A stretch of DNA of 16,693 nucleotides, taken from assembly GCA_030683195.1 (NCBI GenBank), contig JAUXQA010000091.1, positions 1 to 16,693 on the forward strand, in the 5' to 3' direction. Below, piece after piece: positions 7,247 to 15,056 of the stretch. The position numbers and the translations under genes were made by a program. Within the stretch, counting starts at the first letter, position 1. Every line of letters begins with the position of its first letter. Source of the stretch: Rhodoferax sp. (GTDB taxonomy: Bacteria; Pseudomonadota; Gammaproteobacteria; Burkholderiales; Burkholderiaceae_C). The notes beneath the pieces were generated by a model that was not told where the DNA came from, searched no databases, and saw only the letters and a program-made list of their open reading frames with translations.

Positions 7247-9481
7247 ATGGAAATTAAAGTCAACTTTCTCGACAAGCTTCGTCTTGAGGCCAAGTTCGAT
7301 GACTTCACGGTCGTGGCCGACCAACCTATCCGCTACAAGGGCGATGGCTCAGCGCCCGGCCCGTTTGATTATTTTCTGGCTTCATCGGCCCTGTGCGCGG
7401 CTTACTTTGTGAAGTTGTATTGCGACACGCGCAATATTTCGACCGAGAACATCCGCCTGTCACAAAACAATATTGTTGATCCGGAAAACCGGTATCAGCA
7501 GATTTTCAAGATCCAGGTTGAATTGCCGGCCGATGTATCCGCCACAGACCGCCAGGGAATTTTGCGATCCATCGAGCGTTGTACGGTCAAAAAAGTGGTG
7601 CAGGCCGGGCCCGAGTTTGTGATTGAGGAGGTGGAGAGTCTGGATGCCGATGCCCAGGCCTTGCTGACGCTCAAACCGGACTCGGAAGCCAACACCTACA
7701 TCGCTGGCAAGGACCTGCCGCTGGAGCAAACCATCGCCAATATGACGGGAGTGCTGGCGGGCTTGGGCATCAAGATTGAAATCGCTTCGTGGCGCAATTT
7801 GGTGCCAAATGTGTGGTCTCTGCATGTCCGCGACGCACATTCGCCCATGTGTTTTACCAATGGCAAGGGGTCGACCAAAGAGAGCGCGTTGGCGTCGGCG
7901 TTGGGCGAATACATCGAGCGCCTCAACAACAACCATTTCTACGCCGGGTCGTTCTGGGGCGAAGACATCGCCAATGCAGCGTTCGTGCACTACCCCAATG
8001 AGCGCTGGTTCAAGCCGGGCCGCAAAGACGCGCTGCCCGCAGGCATTCTGGATGCGTACTGCCGAAAAATTTACAACCCCGATGGCGAACTGCGTGGCTC
8101 GCATTTGATTGACACCAACTCCGGCAATTCAGAGCGGGGGATTTGCTCGCTCCCCTTTGTGCGCCAGTCGGATGGCGAGGTGGTGTATTTCCCGTCCAAC
8201 CTGGTTGAAAACCTGTTTGTGAGCAATGGCATGAGCGCGGGCAATACGCTGGCCGAGGCGCAGGTGCAATGTCTGTCTGAAATTTTTGAGCGGGCTGTCA
8301 AGCGTGAAATTCTGGAGGGTGAAATTGCCTTGCCGGATGTGCCGCTGGACGTGTTGGCCAAATACCCGGGCATCCTGGCTGGCATTCAAGGATTGGAGGA
8401 GCAAGGCTTTCCGGTGCTAGTCAAAGACGCGTCGCTGGGTGGGGTGTACCCGGTGATGTGCGTCACCTTGATGAACCCGCGCACGGGCGGTGTGTTTGCC
8501 TCGTTTGGCGCGCACCCGAGCCTGGAGGTGGCTCTGGAGCGCAGTCTCACGGAATTGCTACAGGGCCGCAGTTTTGAAGGCCTCAATGATTTACCCCAAC
8601 CCACCTTCACCAGCGAGGCCGTGACGGAGCCCAACAACTTTGTTGAACACTTCATTGACTCCAGCGGAATCGTGTCGTGGCGCTTTTTCAGTGCCAAGGC
8701 AGATTACGATTTTGTGGAGTGGGACTTTTCCGGCCAGGGTCAGGATGACAAGATGAGCTCCAATGCCGAGGAAGCCGCAACCCTGTTCGGCATTCTCAAT
8801 GACCTGGGCAAAGAAGCCTACGTGGCGGTGTATGACCAGCTGGGCGCCACGGCCTGCCGCATTCTGGTTCCGGGTTATTCGGAGGTGTATCCAGTCGATG
8901 ATTTGATCTGGGATAACACCAACAAAGCGCTGTTGTTCCGCGCCGATATCTTGAACTTGCATGGCCTGGACGATGCGAACCTGGAAGCACTGCTTGAACG
9001 TCTGGAGAATAACGAGCTGGACGATTACTCCGACATCGCCACATTGATCGGGATCGAATTTGACGAGAACACAGTTTGGGGCCAGCTGACCGTGCTGGAG
9101 TTGAAGCTGCTGATTCAACTCGCCTTGCAGCAATTTGAGGCGGCGCAAGAACTGGTGGGCGCCTTCCTGCAGTACAACGACAACACCGTAGAGCGCAAGT
9201 TGTTTTATCAGGCCCTGAATGTGGTGCTGGAGGTGCGGCTGGACGACGACCTGGACCTGGACGATTACGTGGTCAACTTCCGCCGGATGTTTGGCAACCC
9301 GCGGATGGATGCGGTGTTGGGGTCGGTGGGGGGGAGCGTGCGCTTCTTCGGCTTGACGCCCACCAGCATGAAACTGGAGACGCTTGAGCGGCACCAACGC
9401 CTGGTCGACAGCTACAAAAAATTGCACGCGGCACGCGCCAACGTGGCAGGAACAGGCCTGAGTCCGAAGTCCGCCGCTTGA
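7247..9481 (+). CDS. OsmC domain - YcaO domain fusion protein
   Basis: Residues 1 to about 135 form an OsmC-type domain with its two expected cysteines, C50 (SSALCAAYF) and C112 (SIERCTVKKV). Residues about 150-744 match the E. coli YcaO protein almost throughout, including IASWRNLVPNVWSLHVRD, CFTNGKGSTKESALASALGE, SNGMSAGNT and the C-terminal helical region. The ATP/Mg-binding glutamates of YcaO are present: E221 and E224 in GEYIERL, E345 and E348 in SEIFERAVKR. YcaO enzymes use ATP to activate backbone amides; E. coli YcaO has been linked to RimO-dependent methylthiolation of ribosomal protein S12. OsmC domains reduce peroxides. The combined role is unknown. The start at 7247 is chosen for GGAA at 7236-7239 and family fit; an in-frame ATG at 7181 would add 22 unlikely residues. 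No peptide-modification gene or precursor peptide is nearby. Confidence 0.92.
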   Translation: MEIKVNFLDKLRLEAKFDDFTVVADQPIRYKGDGSAPGPFDYFLASSALCAAYFVKLYCDTRNISTENIRLSQNNIVDPENRYQQIFKIQVELPADVSATDRQGILRSIERCTVKKVVQAGPEFVIEEVESLDADAQALLTLKPDSEANTYIAGKDLPLEQTIANMTGVLAGLGIKIEIASWRNLVPNVWSLHVRDAHSPMCFTNGKGSTKESALASALGEYIERLNNNHFYAGSFWGEDIANAAFVHYPNERWFKPGRKDALPAGILDAYCRKIYNPDGELRGSHLIDTNSGNSERGICSLPFVRQSDGEVVYFPSNLVENLFVSNGMSAGNTLAEAQVQCLSEIFERAVKREILEGEIALPDVPLDVLAKYPGILAGIQGLEEQGFPVLVKDASLGGVYPVMCVTLMNPRTGGVFASFGAHPSLEVALERSLTELLQGRSFEGLNDLPQPTFTSEAVTEPNNFVEHFIDSSGIVSWRFFSAKADYDFVEWDFSGQGQDDKMSSNAEEAATLFGILNDLGKEAYVAVYDQLGATACRILVPGYSEVYPVDDLIWDNTNKALLFRADILNLHGLDDANLEALLERLENNELDDYSDIATLIGIEFDENTVWGQLTVLELKLLIQLALQQFEAAQELVGAFLQYNDNTVERKLFYQALNVVLEVRLDDDLDLDDYVVNFRRMFGNPRMDAVLGSVGGSVRFFGLTPTSMKLETLERHQRLVDSYKKLHAARANVAGTGLSPKSAA

Positions 9482-9488
9482 GCGGCGG
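9471..9488 (+). terminator. GC hairpin overlapping the osmC-ycaO stop codon
   Basis: CCGCCGCT (9471-9478) and AGCGGCGG (9481-9488) are a perfect inverted repeat, giving a 7-bp all-GC stem with a TTGA loop that contains the stop codon TGA. There is no T tract after it. It may slow or end transcription, but it is not a canonical intrinsic terminator. Confidence 0.3.
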
Positions 9489-9497
9489 TGGGGTGCG

Positions 9498-9662
9498 TCA
9501 ACTGACACAGCTCAAGGCTTTCGACAGAAAGTCAATCAAGGCCCGCACCTTGTGCGCCACACAGTGCCGCGTGGGGTGGATCGCAAAGATACCCAACCCG
9601 GTGGAACGGAAGGCTGACATTGAGCCCACCGGAGCCCCGCTTGGCAAGTCCGCATTCACCAT
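9498..9662 (-). pseudogene. 3' remnant of a LysR-family regulator gene
   Basis: On the minus strand a 54-aa frame (ATG at 9662, TGA at 9500-9498) ends with IFAIHPTRH and KVRALIDFLSKAL, the characteristic last 30 residues of many LysR-type regulators (family pattern: Y/H-P-x-R/T-R-x-L-x-x-K-V-R-x-F-x-D-F-L). Upstream residues do not resemble the family and an in-frame TGA lies immediately before the ATG. The DNA-binding domain and most of the effector domain are absent from the next 300 bp in all minus frames. It is therefore a truncated leftover. It lies tail-to-tail with the osmC-ycaO gene, 16 bp away, so the intact ancestor would have converged on it. Confidence 0.6.
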
Positions 9663-9683
9663 GTTTCAATATAAGGAGACTTT

Positions 9684-9920
9684 TTGTACCCGTCGGACGA
9701 GTCAGTTGGTTCGAAGGCAAAGACACCGCAACCAAAAAACCGTTTTGAAGACGTGGCTCCCTTGGATTGGGCGGGGGATGGCAAACTGTTTGGCGACTGC
9801 TACAGGCTGTCGTTCAACCATAGCGCCATGACTTCGGATTGGCCCTTTCCTCTTGAACCCCCTGTCAACGCGGTATTGGCGGCCAACAGTCCGGCGGATT
9901 TTGACAAGTTTGCAAAGTAA
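9684..9920 (+). CDS. Small unrecognised protein, TTG start
   Basis: A 78-aa frame starts with TTG at 9684 just 5 bp after AAGGAG (9673-9678), the strongest Shine-Dalgarno in this part of the window, and ends with TAA at 9918-9920. The product is soluble and acidic/aromatic: NRFEDVAPLDW, DGKLFGDCYRLSFNHSA, DWPFPLEPP, then ANSPADFDKFAK. It has no signal peptide or membrane helix and one cysteine. I do not recognise the family. The GGDEF/EAL gene begins 67 bp later on the same strand, but a promoter overlapping the 3' end of this frame means the two need not be one transcript. It could be a real small gene or the head of a decayed one. The ribosome binding site and the non-random composition favour a gene. 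Confidence 0.55.
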   Translation: MYPSDESVGSKAKTPQPKNRFEDVAPLDWAGDGKLFGDCYRLSFNHSAMTSDWPFPLEPPVNAVLAANSPADFDKFAK

Positions 9921-9931
9921 ATTTGCATAAT
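9901..9931 (+). promoter_or_regulatory. Sigma70-like promoter for the Cache-GGDEF-EAL gene
   Basis: A perfect -35 TTGACA (9901-9906) and a CATAAT -10 (9926-9931, five of six to consensus) are separated by 19 bp, a little longer than optimal. The start would fall near 9938, leaving about a 50-nt leader before the GTG at 9988. The -35 lies within the final codons of the small 78-aa frame. Confidence 0.5.
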
Positions 9932-9987
9932 GTTGGAGTGAATGGAGAATCGTCGCCAACAACCTACTGACAGCAGAAAGAATCAGC

Positions 9988-12777
9988 GTGAACCTTCGCT
10001 CGCCCCCGTGGCGCTCACTCAAAACCAAAATGACCCTGTTTATCCTGGGCATTTCTGTGCTCAGCATCTGGACGATTTCATTGTTTGCGAGTCGCCTGCT
10101 GCGGGAAGACATGGAACGTCTGCTGGGCGAGCAAAAATTTGCTACCGTCTCCGTTGTTGCTGCACAAGTCGGTGAGGAGATGGGCCAAAGGTTTGTTGAC
10201 CTGGAACTGGTTGCCAGGCAAATTGGCGTAGACGAGATGGGCAGCCCGTCGGTCTTGCAGGCGTATTTGGAAAATAGTCTGCTGATTCAGAATCTGTTCA
10301 ATGCCGGCATCCTGGTCATCGGCCTCGATGGCAATGCACTGGCGACTGTGCCGATCTCGAGTGGGCGGGTTGGCGTTAATTATCTGGACAGAGATTACAT
10401 AGCCACTGTACTCAAGGAGGGCAAGCCGGCAATTGGCACGCCAGTCATAGGCAAGCGGGTTCAAACGCCGATTTTCGGCATGGCAGTGCCGATCCGAAAC
10501 GCCCAGGGCCAAGTGATTGGTGCCTTGGCGGGGGTGATCGACCTGGGACGGCCCAATTTCCTCGACAAGATAACCAAGCAGAACTATGGCAAGACCGGCG
10601 GCTTTTTGGTGATCGAGCCCAAGCACCGGCTCGTTGTCACGGCCACCGACAAGAAACGGATCATGGAGGTGCTGCCACCCGCCGGCGTCAATCGCTACGT
10701 CGACAGGAATATTGCGGGCTGGGAGGGCTACTCGGTGTTGATCAATGCACTGGGCGAGGAGCAGTTGGCTTCAGTGAAGCACATCCCCGAGGTGGGATGG
10801 TACGTCTTGCTGGGAACACCAACGGCGGAAGCCTTCGCGCCCATTCAGAACATGCAGCAGCGAATATTCTGGGTGACGTTGCTTCTGACCCTGTTGGCAG
10901 GTGGACTGACCTGGTGGGTCTTAAAGCGCGGGCTCTCTCCGCTGATTGCAACAGCGGGTGCGATGGTTGCGCTGTCGAATGCAGACCGGATCCCGACACC
11001 CTTGCCCGTCAACAGTGGGGACGAAATCGGCGAACTGACCGCTGGTTTCAATCGACTGATTGAAACTTGGACGCAACGTGAAGACGCACTGCAGCAAGAG
11101 AAAGCTCTTTTGCGCAGCCTGATTGACGCCATTCCGGACCTTATATTCATCAAGGATGAAAACGGCGTCTACTTGGAATGCAACAAGGCAACAGAACAAT
11201 TAATCGGATTTTCGCGCAGCGAGCAGATAGGGAAGACCGATTTTGATTTCTTCGACCGAGAGACGGCTGACAAGATCCGGGGCCATGACAGCAAAGTCAT
11301 CAATGGAGGCGTTGCCGTGCTTGTGGAGGAATGGGTCACTTATCCGGATGGCAGGAGAGTGTTGTTGGAAGCGAACAAGACGCCCCTATTCGGATCTGGC
11401 GGTCAAGTCAAAGGCCTGGTGGGGATTTCTCGTGACATCACTGCGCGCAAACAAGCCGAAAGTCAGATCCAGGCTCTTGCCTTCTCCGACCCCCTGACTG
11501 GATTGCCCAACCGCAGGCTGCTGATGGATCGGCTCGATCAGGCCCTGACCGCTACTTATCGCCATGATCACCAGGTTGCGCTGCTGTTCCTTGATTTGGA
11601 TAATTTCAAAACCCTCAACGACACCCTGGGTCACCAAAATGGTGATTCTCTGCTCAAGCAAGTCGCTCAACGATTAACCGCCAGCGTGCGCGAGGGGGAC
11701 ACCGTGGCCAGGCTAGGCGGTGACGAATTCGTTGTGATCCTCGAAAATCTGAGCAACGACGCGCAGGACGCTGCCACACAGGCGCAGGGTGTGACTGCAA
11801 AGATCCTTGGCGCTCTGGGCCAAAGCTATGAAATCGAGGGACATGCTCACCACAGCACAGTGAGTATCGGTGTCACGCTGTTTGGCGGTTCTGAGCGCGA
11901 GAGTATCGAAGAGCCCTTGAAACGCGCAGAGCTTGCGATGTACCAGGCCAAGTCAGCAGGGCGAAACTCCCTGTGTTTCTTCACTCCGGAGTTGCGAACT
12001 GCCGTCACAACACGGGCAACGCTGGAAGCGGAGTTGCGTGAGGCAATAAAGGAGGGTCAGCTCATCCTCTACTACCAGCCCCAGGTTGGAAATGATGCTC
12101 GCATGATCGGGGTAGAGGCACTGGTGCGCTGGCGGCATCCGCAGCGCGGCCTGGTTTCACCGGCTGAATTCATCCCGATCGCAGAGGCCAGCGGTCTGAT
12201 CCTGCCCTTGGGCCGATGGGTGTTGGAGACAGCCTGCAAACAACTTGCGGCATGGTCGGGACAACCAGAAATGTCGCATCTCACAATGGCCGTCAATGTC
12301 AGCGCCCGTCAGTTCAGGCTGGATGAGTTTGTACGGGAGGTGCTGGACATCTGCAATGCAAACGGCGCCAACCCTCAGCGACTCAAGCTCGAACTCACCG
12401 AGAGCGTGCTGGTGGACAACGTGGAAGACATCGTCTTCAAGATGAATGCACTCAGAACCAATGGGGTGGGTTTCTCCATCGATGACTTCGGCACGGGTTA
12501 CTCATCGCTGTCCTATTTAAAGCGGTTACCGCTGGACCAACTCAAGATTGACAAGAGCTTTATCAGAGACATCCTCAGCGATCTTGATGATGCAGCCATC
12601 GCAAGGATGGTGGTTGCACTGGCAGCCAGTCTGGGCCTGTCGGTAATCGCCGAGGGCGTTGAGACCGAGGCACAGAGGGAATTCCTGGCCAAGCTTGGCT
12701 GCGACAACTACCAGGGTTATCTGTTCAGCAGGCCATTGCCGATTGAGGAATTAGAGGTATTTGTGCGACGGACCTGA
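9988..12777 (+). CDS. Membrane Cache-HAMP-PAS-GGDEF-EAL c-di-GMP protein
   Basis: A 929-aa sensor. TM1 is about residues 14-34, a periplasmic double-Cache-type sensor about 40-285, TM2 about 293-312, HAMP about 313-366, PAS about 375-490 (AIPDLIFIKDENGVYLECN), GGDEF about 495-660 and EAL about 675-925. The GGDEF motif is intact (577-581) with an intact RxxD inhibitory I-site (R568, D571). The EAL domain keeps E710, N770, E802, D832/D833 (IDDFGTGYSS), K853, E889 and Q909. So both synthesis and hydrolysis of c-di-GMP are possible, with net output likely set by the periplasmic ligand and PAS input. The GTG start at 9988 follows AGAAAG by 7 bp; the internal ATG at 10030 has no ribosome binding site. 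A promoter is visible at 9901-9931. It is not in an operon with the next gene, which is 728 bp away. Confidence 0.95.
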   Translation: MNLRSPPWRSLKTKMTLFILGISVLSIWTISLFASRLLREDMERLLGEQKFATVSVVAAQVGEEMGQRFVDLELVARQIGVDEMGSPSVLQAYLENSLLIQNLFNAGILVIGLDGNALATVPISSGRVGVNYLDRDYIATVLKEGKPAIGTPVIGKRVQTPIFGMAVPIRNAQGQVIGALAGVIDLGRPNFLDKITKQNYGKTGGFLVIEPKHRLVVTATDKKRIMEVLPPAGVNRYVDRNIAGWEGYSVLINALGEEQLASVKHIPEVGWYVLLGTPTAEAFAPIQNMQQRIFWVTLLLTLLAGGLTWWVLKRGLSPLIATAGAMVALSNADRIPTPLPVNSGDEIGELTAGFNRLIETWTQREDALQQEKALLRSLIDAIPDLIFIKDENGVYLECNKATEQLIGFSRSEQIGKTDFDFFDRETADKIRGHDSKVINGGVAVLVEEWVTYPDGRRVLLEANKTPLFGSGGQVKGLVGISRDITARKQAESQIQALAFSDPLTGLPNRRLLMDRLDQALTATYRHDHQVALLFLDLDNFKTLNDTLGHQNGDSLLKQVAQRLTASVREGDTVARLGGDEFVVILENLSNDAQDAATQAQGVTAKILGALGQSYEIEGHAHHSTVSIGVTLFGGSERESIEEPLKRAELAMYQAKSAGRNSLCFFTPELRTAVTTRATLEAELREAIKEGQLILYYQPQVGNDARMIGVEALVRWRHPQRGLVSPAEFIPIAEASGLILPLGRWVLETACKQLAAWSGQPEMSHLTMAVNVSARQFRLDEFVREVLDICNANGANPQRLKLELTESVLVDNVEDIVFKMNALRTNGVGFSIDDFGTGYSSLSYLKRLPLDQLKIDKSFIRDILSDLDDAAIARMVVALAASLGLSVIAEGVETEAQREFLAKLGCDNYQGYLFSRPLPIEELEVFVRRT

Positions 12778-13076
12778 AGCCGATGGCTTGACTGCTCCCT
12801 GCACCCTGCAGGAAATCAGTTGATGAACATGATCGGTGCCAAATGAACTGTATTGTTTATTTTTGACCTATCCCCTGGATGGGGATACGCACTATTCTGG
12901 AAAAGGAGAATCTTCCACCGGCGAAAATTCACGCCCTGGTTCTATCTGGGGTTGTCTTGACTGCATCGTTTCTGCTGCTTTCGGTTTTGATTGCCACCTT
13001 GTAAAGTTCTGCCGAACTCCCTCGTTTGTGCACTTGAAGTTAGTCCGTCGATCGGTTGCGATTGACACAGAAAAAA
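12778..13076 (+). other. Intergenic region, hairpin and possible gene-head remnant
   Basis: No convincing gene. TATCCCC (12869-12875) and GGGGATA (12881-12887) form a perfect 7-bp hairpin with a 5-nt loop, about 90 bp after the preceding stop and without a T tract. Inside it begins a 41-codon frame (ATG 12879 to TAA 13004) encoding MGIRTILEKENLPPAKIHAL followed by one clear hydrophobic helix. It has no ribosome binding site. It could be the head of a lost membrane protein or chance. AAGGAG at 12903-12908 has no start codon behind it. Confidence 0.3.
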
Positions 13077-13253
13077 ATGATCATGTCTTTTTCTCATCGG
13101 CTGCGGTTGATGCTGCTCGCGGGACTGCTTTGTGCAAATGCAATGGTGTTTGTCCTGTCGGGCAACTCGCTCTACATCAGCCGACAGCATGTTGAGCAGC
13201 GCGTGCAATCAAAGCACGAGGGGCGAAACCGGGTGACCTGTTGCGATGTCTGA
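13077..13253 (+). pseudogene. Truncated N-terminus of a membrane sensor protein
   Basis: The frame from ATG 13077 (or 13083) reads MSFSHRLRLMLLAGLLCANA, continues through one membrane helix and then YISRQHVEQRVQSK, before turning into unrelated residues and stopping at 13251-13253. A basic start, one helix and a post-helix (S)RxxxEQR segment are typical of the heads of periplasmic-sensing GGDEF/EAL proteins in this bacterial group. The expected Cache domain and output domain are missing. The homology-like part breaks off near 13210. I infer a gene decapitated by deletion, leaving its first 45 or so codons. The family assignment is by pattern, not alignment. Confidence 0.45.
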
Positions 13254-13505
13254 GTAATCCAGCGCGGCATGCCCGCTACCTGGCAGCCATGCTCCGATAA
13301 ATCCCCTGAACAGGGTCTGATTCTGTTGCTGTCGAACGTTTACGGTGGCCCTTGCGCACCACGACCGTACATCCTCTGCATTGATCTCGCCGCACGCGTT
13401 CTTCCGGCGGGTGAAGGCACACACGCAGCATGGGAGTGTGAGCCTTAGCCTGTCGCTCGCGGTCCAAATTGGAGCGGCCCGGCAATAGCCTGTACAGTCA
13501 TCGGC
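13254..13505. other. Intergenic DNA without recognised gene
   Basis: None of the six frames gives a protein I recognise. One minus-strand frame (13209-13424) ends HPVSPLVL right at the junction with the truncated sensor head, and one plus frame ends in NPARHARYLAAMLR at about 13300. Both look protein-like but neither is identifiable. The DNA may be residue of a mobile or foreign gene. A poor promoter-like pair (TTGGAG 13469-13474, TACAGT 13493-13498) precedes the EAL gene. Confidence 0.3.
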
Positions 13506-14873
13506 ATGGCCGACTCGTCGTTATCACTCCAGTCCCCTGCAGACCGTGCGCTACACCAGCGGCGCATTCGGCGCTTGCTGGCACTCGGTTCTGGCTTGCT
13601 GGTGGTGCTGGGTATTTGCTGGGCGGTCTTTTTCGCCTATAACGGTGACTGGGGCATTGTTGCCCTGGATGCGGTACTGGTGTCCACCGGCCTGGCCATT
13701 TGGCGCTTGACCCAGCGCAACCGCACCCGCCTGGCGTTCTATCTGTTGGTCGGTGTCATCTTTGTGGTGATTTGTGGTATCAGCCTGGTATTGGATGTGC
13801 CCAGCGCGGCGGCGCCACGCTCGGCCCACTTTTTTCTGCTGGTCGTGGCCTTCAGCTCGCTGATTTTCCTCAAAGACGACCCCAGTGGCTTGCAGCATTG
13901 GGTGGCTGGCGTGTGCTTTGCAGCATTTGTCGTGCTGGCCAGCACCACCTGGGGGCTGAATCCGGCCTGGGTGCTGCCCGATAGCGTGCGAGTCGTCGGC
14001 ACCTGGGTCAACGCGGTCTGTGCCATAGCGGGCATGTATGGGCAGATCTACATCATGTTGAACGACGTCATGGATGTCTCTGCGCTTGAAGTCGATCTGC
14101 GCAAAGCGGTGGAGCGGCAAGAGCTATTTCTGGTTTATCAGCCGCAGGTCACCTCGGCTGGCCAGGTGCTGGGCGCCGAGGCCCTGCTGCGCTGGCAGCA
14201 TCCGCAGCGCGGGCTTGTGTCACCTGCCGACTTCATCGGCCTGGCCGAGCAAACCGGATTGATTGTTCCCATCGGCCTGATGGCCTTGCGCACCGCCTGC
14301 AAGCAGCTGGTGCACTGGGCGGAACATGAAGAAATGCAGCACCTCACGCTGTCGGTCAACGTCAGCGCCCAGCAGTTTCGGCAGACCGATTTTGTGGCGC
14401 AGGTGCAGCGCATCCTGGCACAGTCCGGTGTACGCGTGCAGCGCCTCAAACTGGAGCTGACCGAGAGTCTGCTGGTGCATGACATGGACGATGTTGTGCG
14501 AAAAATGACTGAGTTGCGGGCGCTGGGCGTGGGGTTTTCGCTGGACGACTTTGGTACCGGCTACTCGTCGCTGAGCTACCTCAAGCGCCTGCCCCTGGAC
14601 CAGCTCAAGATTGACCAGTCCTTTGTGCGCGATGTGCTCACAGACACCAATGATGTGGCCATTGCCCGCACCGTGATCAATCTGGGCAAGAGTCTGGGTT
14701 TTACGGTGATTGCCGAAGGGGTGGAAACGCCGGGCCAGCGTGATTTTTTGATGGAAAACGGTTGCCACTTCTTTCAAGGCTACCTGTTCAGCAAGCCACT
14801 GCCCGCACACCAGTTCCAGGCATTTGTGATGGACAGTGGCTTACCGGTGGTAGCTCCCGGGTTGAATGGATGA
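13506..14873 (+). CDS. Six-TM membrane EAL-domain phosphodiesterase (no GGDEF)
   Basis: A 455-aa protein. Residues 1-185 carry about six membrane helices (roughly 24-44, 50-67, 76-95, 107-122, 131-147, 165-185) in a compact sensor of MASE-like architecture that I cannot name. The EAL domain follows directly at about 195-440. Every catalytic position is present: E225 (EALLRW), N285, E317, D347/D348 (LDDFGTGYSS), K368, E404 and Q424. With no GGDEF domain the protein should only degrade c-di-GMP, in response to a membrane-sensed signal. Its EAL domain is close in sequence to that of the upstream 929-aa protein (long shared blocks such as RLPLDQLKID), so the two may be paralogues. No clear Shine-Dalgarno precedes the ATG at 13506. 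It stands alone, with decayed DNA on both sides. Confidence 0.93.
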   Translation: MADSSLSLQSPADRALHQRRIRRLLALGSGLLVVLGICWAVFFAYNGDWGIVALDAVLVSTGLAIWRLTQRNRTRLAFYLLVGVIFVVICGISLVLDVPSAAAPRSAHFFLLVVAFSSLIFLKDDPSGLQHWVAGVCFAAFVVLASTTWGLNPAWVLPDSVRVVGTWVNAVCAIAGMYGQIYIMLNDVMDVSALEVDLRKAVERQELFLVYQPQVTSAGQVLGAEALLRWQHPQRGLVSPADFIGLAEQTGLIVPIGLMALRTACKQLVHWAEHEEMQHLTLSVNVSAQQFRQTDFVAQVQRILAQSGVRVQRLKLELTESLLVHDMDDVVRKMTELRALGVGFSLDDFGTGYSSLSYLKRLPLDQLKIDQSFVRDVLTDTNDVAIARTVINLGKSLGFTVIAEGVETPGQRDFLMENGCHFFQGYLFSKPLPAHQFQAFVMDSGLPVVAPGLNG

Positions 14874-14968
14874 CGTGAACAGCCATGGCAGATTTAGCCC
14901 ACGGACAGGCTTTTTTCAGCTGCCCATGAGGGGGAGGTGCGTTTATGGTGGTTTTTGCAAGAATTCAG
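14874..14968. other. Short spacer, nothing recognised
   Basis: Between the EAL gene and the first repeat copy I see only a short palindrome (GCCATGGC) and a T-run without a stable stem. No intrinsic terminator is evident for the EAL gene. Together with 14969-15247 this makes up a 374-bp stretch without an intact gene. Confidence 0.4.
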
Positions 14969-15026
14969 ACGTTTTAGCCTTCTAGACGCCGTTTTACTTG
15001 TCCTTGGTGCTATTTAAAAAATAGCA
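14969..15026 (+). repeat. Dispersed ~55-bp A/T-rich repeat, copy 1
   Basis: Shares order and most bases with 15922-15979: TTTTAG, then TCTAG-CG-CG, TTTT, CT-G, a TTGGTGCTATT core and an A6 run. Copy 1 ends in a perfect hairpin, GCTATTT (15009-15015) with AAATAGC (15019-15025). About 40 of 55 positions agree with copy 2 by eye, allowing three one-base gaps. Such elements are, from memory, common between genes in Comamonadaceae. Confidence 0.55.
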
Positions 15027-15056
15027 TTCTGAAGATATTGGCCAGTTCTGGTCAAT

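Noticed and set aside
7247..9481. RiPP (TOMM-type) biosynthetic cluster around YcaO
   Set aside because: The YcaO is the E. coli-like non-RiPP type with the long C-terminal helical region, and there is no dehydrogenase, E1-like partner or precursor peptide nearby.
8591..9508. Minus-strand open frame of 305 codons opposite osmC-ycaO
   Set aside because: The plus strand encodes a clear YcaO homologue here; the minus product has shadow composition and no recognisable domain.
9478..9831. Plus-strand 117-codon frame after osmC-ycaO
   Set aside because: Overlaps the stop hairpin, the LysR remnant and the better-supported TTG-start small gene; Arg/Thr-rich product without features.
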